Assembly: GCA_021784555.1 (NCBI GenBank)
Contig: JAJYHY010000020.1
Location: 1 to 43,407 of the forward strand
Direction: 5' to 3'
DNA length: 43,407 bases
Source: a bacterium
GTDB taxonomy: Bacteria > Verrucomicrobiota > Verrucomicrobiia > Limisphaerales > UBA8199
Shown here: positions 35,456 to 41,756 of the stretch, in pieces
How the letters are laid out: every line of letters begins with the position of its first letter
How positions within the stretch are numbered: the stretch's first letter is position 1
Position numbers and translations under genes: made by a program
The notes under the pieces: generated by a model
Databases searched by the model: none
Told to the model about the DNA's origin: nothing
The model's input: only the letters and a program-made list of their open reading frames with translations

Positions 35456-36142
35456 ATGAGAACAAGATTTGCACAGGTTGGGTTGAGTATGGCCGTATGC
35501 CTGCTCGGGGTCGGCCTGCAGTCGGCCAGAGCGGACATGGTGACGTACGACCTTACTAGCGTGAACATATCCGGCTATACGGGCCCTTATGGCACGGTCA
35601 CGGTGGACTTGATGAGCTCGACCACGGCCACAATCATGTTCACTTCGGACGTGGTCAACGGGAATATTTATTTGTTTGGCGGCAGTGGGGCGGTTGCCGT
35701 GAACGTCAATGCAACGTCAGTGTCGATTAGCAGTCTTTCTGAAACACAGCCCGTGGGATTCAGCACCCACGGCAGCTCGAACCTCAGCGACGGCGGGTCA
35801 GTAACCCAAGAGGGCGGTGGCACCGGAGACTTTAATCAGACGGTCAACAGCTTTGATGGGTTTACGCACGCGGCTAATAGCGTGACCTTCGACATCACCG
35901 GCACGGGTGCAGATTGGACCAGTGCGTCCCAAGTGCTGCAGGCGAACGCAGATGGCAATTCGGTGGCCGCCCATATCTACGTTACGAGCTATCCCGCGAA
36001 CCCAACGAGCGGTGCCCTGAATACGGGTTATGCGGCAGGTGATCAGCCCGTCCCAGACGGCGGCAGCACCGCCTTGCTGTTGGGTGTCGGCTTAGTGGGG
36101 TTGTCGTTGCTCAGGAAGCGTAGCAGCCAGGCAGTCGTCTGA
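35456..36142 (+). CDS. VPDGG-CTERM exosortase substrate protein
   Basis: 228 residues from the ATG at 35456, chosen because the signal peptide (FAQVGLSMAVCLLGVGLQSARA) and the ribosome binding site sit there; the frame is open back to 35381. The body is a Thr/Ser/Gly-rich beta domain (VTYDLTSVNISGYTGPYGTV, SVTFDITGTGADW), family not recognised. The C-terminus is VPDGG, then a hydrophobic STALLLGVGLVGLSLL segment and RKR, the same signal type as the protein at 32055. An intrinsic-type hairpin follows at 36183. Confidence 0.87.
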   Translation: MRTRFAQVGLSMAVCLLGVGLQSARADMVTYDLTSVNISGYTGPYGTVTVDLMSSTTATIMFTSDVVNGNIYLFGGSGAVAVNVNATSVSISSLSETQPVGFSTHGSSNLSDGGSVTQEGGGTGDFNQTVNSFDGFTHAANSVTFDITGTGADWTSASQVLQANADGNSVAAHIYVTSYPANPTSGALNTGYAAGDQPVPDGGSTALLLGVGLVGLSLLRKRSSQAVV

Positions 36143-36180
36143 GCTTCGCGCCGCCCTCGTCGATGCGTCCCTCTCCTCGG

Positions 36181-36213
36181 AACCCCACCCCGGTCATGCC
36201 GGGGTGGGGGTTT
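36181..36213 (+). terminator. Terminator of the third CTERM gene
   Basis: 11-bp stem CCCCACCCCGG/CCGGGGTGGGG with a TCATG loop, flanked by AA on the left and GTTT on the right. It lies about 40 bp after the stop. The T-run is short. Confidence 0.75.
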
Positions 36214-36304
36214 CTAATGTCGGTGTTGATGCCGCAGACCCGGCTTTGCGCAGATTCGGCCGTCCCGCAATCTGCTGGATAGGGAGGGTTGTTTTCCGGC
36301 GCAG

Positions 36305-36487
36305 TCAGGTTGCCAGCCCCAGGTTCAGGGGACCGCTCTTGGGCCGCCGGATCAAATCCTCGCCTGCCCAGTTGAGCCGCACCAGTTCCTCGGCGATCAA
36401 TCGCTCGGCCTTGGCCGTTGCGGTATAAGCAGAGTCTTCAGCAGTTGCCGGCCATCCTGGCGGGCTGGCTTCCGCGTAGCGGTGCAT
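36305..36487 (-). pseudogene. RAYT transposase C-terminal fragment
   Basis: The frame reads TATAKAERLIAEELVRLNWA, then GEDLIRRPKSGPLNLGLAT and a stop. This is the pattern of the C-terminal region of REP-associated transposases (xAERLIxEELxxLxWxExDL). The N-terminal catalytic part and the final RLRRET helix are missing. Second relic of this family in the window. Confidence 0.6.
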
Positions 36488-36555
36488 GAGACGACTGCTC
36501 GGCGGAACGAACTTTCGGCTTCCGCTTCGTCCCGAGGCCGGTATTCTCCCGCGCG

Positions 36556-37353
36556 ATGAATCCAGTGGCGATTATCACTGGCGGCTCCCGCGGAATTGGG
36601 CGGGGCATTGCCTTCGAATTGGCCAGGGCCGGGTGGGACCTGGCGCTGAACTACGCGGGCAACCGGGCCGCGGCGGAGCAAACCAGGGGCGAATGTATTT
36701 CGCTGGCGCAGAGGGCTGGGAAAGCCGTTCAAGCCGAGGTCTGCCAGGCCGATATCGGGGTCGGAGCGGACCGGCAGAGGTTGATAGCTTTTGCGCGGGC
36801 GAAATTCGGGCGGCTGGACTTGCTCGTCAACAACGCCGGCGTGGCCCCGGAGGTTCGGGCCGACCTGCTGGAGGCGACGGAGGCGAGCTTCGACCGCCTG
36901 ATGCGGATCAACGTCAAAGGGCCTTATTTCCTTACCCAACTGGCCGCGCGCTGGATGCTGGAGCAAAGCGCCGCTGGAATGCCGCCCGCGCCATTCTCCC
37001 GAAAAATCGTTACGATCTCGTCAATCAGCGCCTATACGGCTTCGGTCAATCGCGGAGATTATTGTGTTGCCAAGGCGGCCGTTTCAATGCTCACACCGCT
37101 CTTCGCGACGCGGCTGGCGGAGCACGGCATCAACGTGTATGAAGTCCGGCCCGGAATCATCGAGACGGACATGACCGCCCCGGTCAAGGAGAAGTATGAC
37201 CGGCTCATCCATGAGGGCCTGACCCCCATTCAGCGTTGGGGAAGGCCTGAGGACGTTGGCAAGGCGGTGGCCGCTATCGCCCAGGACGCGCTGCCGTTTA
37301 GCACCGGCGAGGTCATTAATGTGGATGGGGGATTCCACCTGCGCAGGTTGTAA
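36556..37353 (+). CDS. Short-chain dehydrogenase/reductase, 3-ketoacyl-ACP-reductase-like
   Basis: 265 residues with all classical SDR marks: TGGSRGIG (8-15) for the dinucleotide, NNAG (92-95), catalytic Ser155/Ser156, Tyr169 and Lys173 (YCVAK), and the [10 protein letters not shown] and DGG end. The blocks [14 protein letters not shown] and [17 protein letters not shown] with RWGRPEDV fit the FabG-like subgroup often encoded beside sugar-catabolism genes. It lies 27 bp before a GH88-like gene, so reduction of a sugar-derived ketone (KduD-type step) is possible, but the substrate is not shown by sequence. Cytoplasmic. Confidence 0.88.
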   Translation: MNPVAIITGGSRGIGRGIAFELARAGWDLALNYAGNRAAAEQTRGECISLAQRAGKAVQAEVCQADIGVGADRQRLIAFARAKFGRLDLLVNNAGVAPEVRADLLEATEASFDRLMRINVKGPYFLTQLAARWMLEQSAAGMPPAPFSRKIVTISSISAYTASVNRGDYCVAKAAVSMLTPLFATRLAEHGINVYEVRPGIIETDMTAPVKEKYDRLIHEGLTPIQRWGRPEDVGKAVAAIAQDALPFSTGEVINVDGGFHLRRL

Positions 37354-37380
37354 GGCCGATGTTGTATCGTCACCCTCGCT

Positions 37381-38757
37381 ATGGCGCTTGTAATTGATTT
37401 CGACGTAAGACCGCGGAGCCTGGTTCCCAGCATCAACCGGCTTTTTGAGCTTTCGGCGCAAAAGATACTGAGCCTGGAAAAGGCCTGGGTCCCCGCCAAC
37501 GGAACCCCCGTGTTCACCGCGCAAGGCCAGTACACCTCACGAGGCTGGACGGAATGGACACAGGGATTTCAATTCGGCTCGGCCTTGCTCCAGTTCGACG
37601 CGACGGGGGAGGAACGGTTCCTGGAGATCGGGCGGGGCAAAACACTCAGCCGGATGGCGGCCCATGTATCACACGTGGGCGTGCATGACCACGGGTTTAA
37701 TAACATTTCGACGTATGGCAACCTCCGCCGGCTGCTGCTGGAAGGCAGGATTCCGTTCAACGAGCGCGAACTGGATTTATATGAGCTCGCTCTCAAGGTG
37801 TCTGGAGCGGTTCAGGCAGCCCGATGGACGGCCGCCGGCGATGGGCTGGGCTTTATCTACTCTTTCAACGGCCCTCATTCGTTGTTTGTCGATACGTTGC
37901 GTTCCCTTCGTTCGCTGGCCCTGGCCCACCAGCTCGGGCACGTCCTCATGGGCGAGCGCGACCGGAGGATCTCGCTGCTTGAGCGCCTGCTCCAGCATGG
38001 GCAGATGACGGCGCGCTACAACGTCTTCTACGGCGAGGGGCGCGACTTTTACGACGTGCGCGGGCGAACAGTTCATGAGTCGATCTTCAACCTCAAGGAC
38101 GGAAGCTATCGCTGCCCAAGTTCCCAACAAGGCTATTCCCCTTTCAGCACCTGGACGCGCGGGCTGGCGTGGGCGATTCTTGGGTTCGCCGAGCAACTGG
38201 AGTTCCTGGAAACCCTGAAAAGCGACGAACCGGGGCTGGCGGAGGGCCGTTTTGCCTTTCATCGAGCGGCGGCGGCAACCGCCGATTTCTATCTAGCCAA
38301 TTCCTGCGCCGACGGCATCCCGACATGGGACACCGGGGCGCCGAATCTGCATTGGTTGGGGGATTATCTGAGCCGGGTCGCCGATCCGTTTAATGGCCGT
38401 GAACCGGTCGATAGCTCGGCGGCGGTCGTGGCGGCCCAGGGCCTGCTCCGGCTGGGTAATTATTGCCGGAGCAAGGGGGACGCGGAGGCTGGCGGGCGCT
38501 ATCGCCAAGCGGGGTTGACCATCGCCAAAACGCTGTTCCAAGCGCCGTACCTCTCGGAGGAGCCGAACCACCAGGGCCTGATTCTCCACTCCATTTATCA
38601 CCGGCCAAACGGCTGGGACTATATCGCCCCCGGCCGAAAGGTTCCGAACGGCGAAAGCTCGATGTGGGGTGATTACCATGCGCGCGAGTTGGCCTTGCTC
38701 ATCCTGCGCGAGGCGCGAGAGGAGAAGTATCTGGCGTTCTTCGCGCCAGACATCTGA
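37381..38757 (+). CDS. GH88-like unsaturated glucuronyl hydrolase family protein
   Basis: 458 residues, no signal peptide. (alpha/alpha)6-barrel patterns of GH88/GH105 are visible: VHDHGFNN (the catalytic-type Asp near residue 102), FVDTLRSLRSLALA, STWTRGLAWAILGFAEQLEF, IPTWDTGAP, PVDSSAAVVAAQGLLRLGNY and SSMWGDYHARELALLILRE near the end. Known members remove unsaturated uronic acids from oligosaccharides made by polysaccharide lyases. Pairing with an SDR fits a uronate pathway. The first 30 residues look unlike typical GH88 starts, and the exact specificity is unknown. Confidence 0.8.
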   Translation: MALVIDFDVRPRSLVPSINRLFELSAQKILSLEKAWVPANGTPVFTAQGQYTSRGWTEWTQGFQFGSALLQFDATGEERFLEIGRGKTLSRMAAHVSHVGVHDHGFNNISTYGNLRRLLLEGRIPFNERELDLYELALKVSGAVQAARWTAAGDGLGFIYSFNGPHSLFVDTLRSLRSLALAHQLGHVLMGERDRRISLLERLLQHGQMTARYNVFYGEGRDFYDVRGRTVHESIFNLKDGSYRCPSSQQGYSPFSTWTRGLAWAILGFAEQLEFLETLKSDEPGLAEGRFAFHRAAAATADFYLANSCADGIPTWDTGAPNLHWLGDYLSRVADPFNGREPVDSSAAVVAAQGLLRLGNYCRSKGDAEAGGRYRQAGLTIAKTLFQAPYLSEEPNHQGLILHSIYHRPNGWDYIAPGRKVPNGESSMWGDYHARELALLILREAREEKYLAFFAPDI

Positions 38758-38862
38758 GCGCAGGGCTTGCGCACTTCGGCCAAGGACTCCTTGATCGCCG
38801 GTGGCGCCTGGACGATGGGCTGAGAAACGTGAACCCGAAAGCGTGGGCTTGAAGGCGGGTCT

Positions 38863-39633
38863 TCACGGTTTGAGCTTCTCCCAGGCCAGGCCGAGGTATT
38901 CATAGACGGCGCGGGTGGTGTTATTGAGGTTGTCCGCATCGGGAAAGAGGTCCGTGGGGCTGAAGGGCGCCCGTGTCGCCCGGTCGATGAGAAAGGAGGA
39001 GGGGGCCGGGGAGGCATTCAGATCGTCCTTCCGGGCAATCAACAAGGCGCGGGGCAAATGCGAAGCGGTGCTGACCAAATACACCCGGTTGGTGCCGGCC
39101 AGTTGCTTGAGGAAGCGGATTTCGTCGGAGGTGTCGCGCGCCGTCGTTTGGAGGATGACGCCATCCGTCCCGACGTTGAAGAGGCCCAGCAGGTCGTCAA
39201 TGACATGCCGCTTCTCTTGGGCGCCGACGCTCTGGCCGGAGGCCGAGATGACGAGGTGCGATCGGGGCATGGCGCGATGCAGACGCACGGCTTCCATCAG
39301 CCGCGTGAGGAATTCCTCACCGAACCGCTCATTTGCGGGAAACTGAGTCCGCGCCGAGATGCCTTGTCCGAGGACGGCGACATAGACGGGGCCCTCCGGG
39401 TTGTGAATCGGCAAGGAGACGGGAGTGACCCGGTCTTCGATGCTGCCGAGCAGGTGGTTCGGGAACCAGGGATAGCTGAAGAGCAGAAGCAGGAGCGTGC
39501 CGGCCACGACCAGGCCGCGCGCGGTCTTTTTGAGCTTGGTGAATTGCCAAAGCACGAGTCCGGCGATGAGCAACTCGCAGCAAAACGGCAGGGGAAAGAA
39601 GATCCGCGAGACGAGTTTCTTAAAGAAGAACAT
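38863..39633 (-). CDS. ElyC/SanA/YdcF-type DUF218 membrane protein
   Basis: 256 residues. Two N-terminal membrane segments (IFFPLPFCCELLIAGLVLW and GLVVAGTLLLLLFSYPW), then the DUF218 fold: VYVAVLGQGISA, RLMEAVRLHRAMP, LVISASGQS, a TARDTSDE block and VYLVSTASHLPRAL. E. coli ElyC-type proteins act in cell-envelope biogenesis. Here the gene heads toward an envelope/exopolysaccharide locus with a glycosyltransferase and exosortase on the same strand, which fits a role in envelope polymer assembly. It is 105 bp convergent from the GH88-like gene. Confidence 0.85.
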   Translation of the reverse strand: MFFFKKLVSRIFFPLPFCCELLIAGLVLWQFTKLKKTARGLVVAGTLLLLLFSYPWFPNHLLGSIEDRVTPVSLPIHNPEGPVYVAVLGQGISARTQFPANERFGEEFLTRLMEAVRLHRAMPRSHLVISASGQSVGAQEKRHVIDDLLGLFNVGTDGVILQTTARDTSDEIRFLKQLAGTNRVYLVSTASHLPRALLIARKDDLNASPAPSSFLIDRATRAPFSPTDLFPDADNLNNTTRAVYEYLGLAWEKLKP

Positions 39634-39689
39634 AGGGGAGCAGGGGGCAGGGATGGATGGCGCAGGGAGCAGGGAGCACGCGTTAGGGG
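39634..39689. repeat. Low-complexity agcaggg spacer
   Basis: Short gap between two minus-strand genes composed largely of gagcaggg/gcagggagc units (7-bp period), one of the dispersed families of this locus. Confidence 0.6.
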
Positions 39690-41168
39690 TCAGGGGTGTG
39701 GTGCGGCTTCGAGTTCGGCAATGAGCTTGGGGAGAAGGATTTGCTTGGAGAATGGGCTTGCGGGCAGCGCGGGGTCAGAGATGGGTTGGCGCGGACGGGA
39801 TTCGCGACGCAGCCGCTGGATCTGGGCGATGACGGCTTCAACGTCGCCATGGCTAGCGCAGCCGCAGCACGGAGGGGTGTTGGATTGCTGGATTGGTGGA
39901 TTAGTGGATTGATGGATGGCCGCGTTGCAGGGTTTCTGAGAGGGCGACGTCGTAGGCTCTGTGGCCAGTCCAGTTGGAGGGACCTGGGCTGCACATTCCA
40001 GAATGTCGGTGATGTGGCTGGGGCGAGGGCCGATGTAGAGGACCGGGGCCTGGACGCGAAGGATGTTGTAGATCTTGCAGGGATGGACCAGGCCGACGAA
40101 TGGGGCGCCCATGATGACGATGTGCAGGTCTGCCGCCGAGAGGGATGCGGCGAGTTGGGAAAGGGGCTCGTAGGGAAGACAAAGAACGTTGGGGAGTGGG
40201 CAATGCGGAGTGGGGAACGCGGAGTGGGGAGTGCGCAATGCGGAATTGGGAGTGAGTGACGGGGATGAAGCGGAACATCGAACATCCAACATCGAGCGTC
40301 CGACATTCAATGGACCGGGGCGCAGAGCAGGGGGCGAGGAAGCAGGAGAAACGGGCCAGGAGGCGCGGGGCTGGATTTTGCGCCACTCGCTGCCGCCGCC
40401 GATGAACAAGAAGACGATATCAGGGGCACTCTGCATTCGTTCGGCGGCCTGGAGGAGGGTGTCCAGGGGATGACACGGGCTGTGGTTGCCGGAGTACATG
40501 ACGACGAATTTGCCGGTCAGGCCGTGGGCTTGGCGGAATTGGTCGCGTCCCGCGAGATCGAAGCGGACGTCGGTGTCGTGGGACCAGGGGGGAAGGACGA
40601 CAACGTTGTCGGGAGAAATGCCTTTGGCGAGGATGCGGTCGCGCATGAAGCGGTCGAGGGCGATGACTTTGGTGGCATGGCGGAGGCTGAACCGGGACAT
40701 TCGTTCCAAGATGCTGGCGGCCAGTGAATTGGAGCGGAGCCAGCCGGCGGCGATGGCTTCGTCGGGGTTAAAGTCCATGACCCAATAGTAAAAGCGGGCG
40801 CGGCGGAGTTTGGCCAGCCAGGCGCCGAGGAAGGAGATGAGGGGCGGCGAGGTGAGGGCGACGACGGCGTCGTGCCGGGGCAGAAATGCCAGGCGCAGGG
40901 CGCAGAGGAGGATGAAGCTGGCGAAGTCGGCGGCACGGCGCCATTTGGCGGTTTTGCCGAGGCCGGTGGAGCCGACGCGGATGATGTTGATGCCGCGCCA
41001 GGTTTCGCGCTTGGGAAACCGCTTTTCGGGGTGGTCGTAGGCGCGGCGGCTGGTGAGGACGGTGACTTGGTGGCCGCGTTCGACCAGGCCGAGGGCCAAG
41101 TCGGTCAGGTACTGGCCGGTAGCCATGACGTTCGGGTAGAAGGTCTGGTTGAGAAGGAGGAAGGTCAA
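39690..41168 (-). CDS. GT4-type glycosyltransferase with in-frame repeat insertions
   Basis: Family similarity begins at LLTFLLLNQTFYPNVMATGQ, so a TTG at 41168 is the likely start; the frame stays open to 41492 but that part is repeat-derived. N-terminal Rossmann half: TGQYLTDLALGLVERGHQVT, VVALTSPPLISFLGA and YWVMDFNPDEAIAAG. C-terminal half: GKFVVMYSGNHSPCHPLDTL and IVFLFIGGGSEWRK, then NVLCLPYEPLSQLAASLSAA and GLVHPCKIYNIL with the downstream GPRPSHITDIL. Two segments unlike any glycosyltransferase interrupt the second half: about 60 residues at 40191-40370 and about 40 at 39868-39988, both built of repeat families. Role inferred: adding a sugar in exopolysaccharide or glycan synthesis at the cytoplasmic face. 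Whether the enzyme still folds is open. Confidence 0.8.
   Translation of the reverse strand: MTFLLLNQTFYPNVMATGQYLTDLALGLVERGHQVTVLTSRRAYDHPEKRFPKRETWRGINIIRVGSTGLGKTAKWRRAADFASFILLCALRLAFLPRHDAVVALTSPPLISFLGAWLAKLRRARFYYWVMDFNPDEAIAAGWLRSNSLAASILERMSRFSLRHATKVIALDRFMRDRILAKGISPDNVVVLPPWSHDTDVRFDLAGRDQFRQAHGLTGKFVVMYSGNHSPCHPLDTLLQAAERMQSAPDIVFLFIGGGSEWRKIQPRASWPVSPASSPPALRPGPLNVGRSMLDVRCSASSPSLTPNSALRTPHSAFPTPHCPLPNVLCLPYEPLSQLAASLSAADLHIVIMGAPFVGLVHPCKIYNILRVQAPVLYIGPRPSHITDILECAAQVPPTGLATEPTTSPSQKPCNAAIHQSTNPPIQQSNTPPCCGCASHGDVEAVIAQIQRLRRESRPRQPISDPALPASPFSKQILLPKLIAELEAAPHP
39868..39988. repeat. Repeat insertion inside the glycosyltransferase, C-terminal
   Basis: Contains 8-bp-period units ggattggt/ggattagt/ggattgat near 39885-39915. 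It lies between the conserved THDIL-like end block and the CGCASHGDVEAVIAQI block and keeps the reading frame. Confidence 0.65.
40191..40370. repeat. Repeat insertion inside the glycosyltransferase, central
   Basis: It has three 14-bp units on ggagtggggaacgc (40193-40234), the 40-bp aacatc-family copy (40273-40312) and gagcaggg-type sequence. It separates GGGSEWRK from NVLCLPYEPL without breaking the frame. Confidence 0.8.
40273..40312. repeat. 40-bp aacatc-family repeat, copy 1
   Basis: By direct comparison 36 of 40 bases match 43288-43327 in the same orientation. A shorter related stretch is at 41471-41502. Confidence 0.85.
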
Positions 41169-41197
41169 GAGGGAAAGGCTAAAGGCTGACTGAGAGA

Positions 41198-41361
41198 CAC
41201 GGCCAGTGACAAAGTCGTAGCGCAGGTCTCCGAACCTGCTGTATCGCCGGCTTCCCAGCCGGCAGGCCGCTGAAATGGTCGCGGTCGGCGGGCTGGGAAG
41301 CCCGCGACACAGCAGACTTGGGAGTCTGCGGTACGCGGTGCGGACTTTGTCACTGGCCGTG
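41198..41361. mobile_element. 164-bp MITE-like element with 19-bp TIRs and 9-bp duplication
   Basis: CACGGCCAGTGACAAAGTC at 41198-41216 is exactly the reverse complement of 41343-41361. The 9 bases ACTGAGAGA directly flank both ends (41189-41197, 41362-41370), as expected for a target-site duplication. Inside are four hairpins: 41222-41239, 41246-41263, 41288-41305 and 41312-41329. Their stems vary with compensating changes while the loops are versions of TCCC/GGGA. It has no coding capacity and needs a transposase in trans. It sits just upstream of the likely glycosyltransferase start. Confidence 0.85.
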
Positions 41362-41492
41362 ACTGAGAGACCGCCGACCACGAGACCACAGACAAATGAC
41401 CACGGACTACGGACAACTGAGCAGCGACCGCGGAAGAAAAGGGCGGAAATCTGAAAAGGGCGGACGAACAGCCAATGTCCAACATTCAACAT

Positions 41493-41756
41493 GGAACGTC
41501 CAGAGGGGGGAGGCGGGGTATGGATACTCTGTTTTAGCCGTCAACCCGTCAAGATCGTTGTGAATCAAGGAGTTAACCCGTCAGGAAAGGCGTCAACCAA
41601 ACGTCAGTGAGCCGTCAGGAAACCGCGGATGACACGGAAACGGGAAAAGCTGAAAGGCTGCAAGGAACCACGGAGCACACGGAAACCACGGAGAAAAGAG
41701 ACACTCAAAGGCTGAGAGGCTCAGGGGAGATAGGAGATGGGAGATGGCAGGCGCGG
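41493..41756. other. Repeat-rich spacer between glycosyltransferase and exosortase
   Basis: It includes aaggctgaaaggctg-type units, the motif aaccacggagcacacggaa (41666-41684) and agatgggagatgg units. No gene is supported. Confidence 0.6.

Noticed and set aside
41169..41492. N-terminal 108-codon extension of the glycosyltransferase
   Set aside because: It is made of the MITE-like element and simple repeats; family similarity begins only at 41168.
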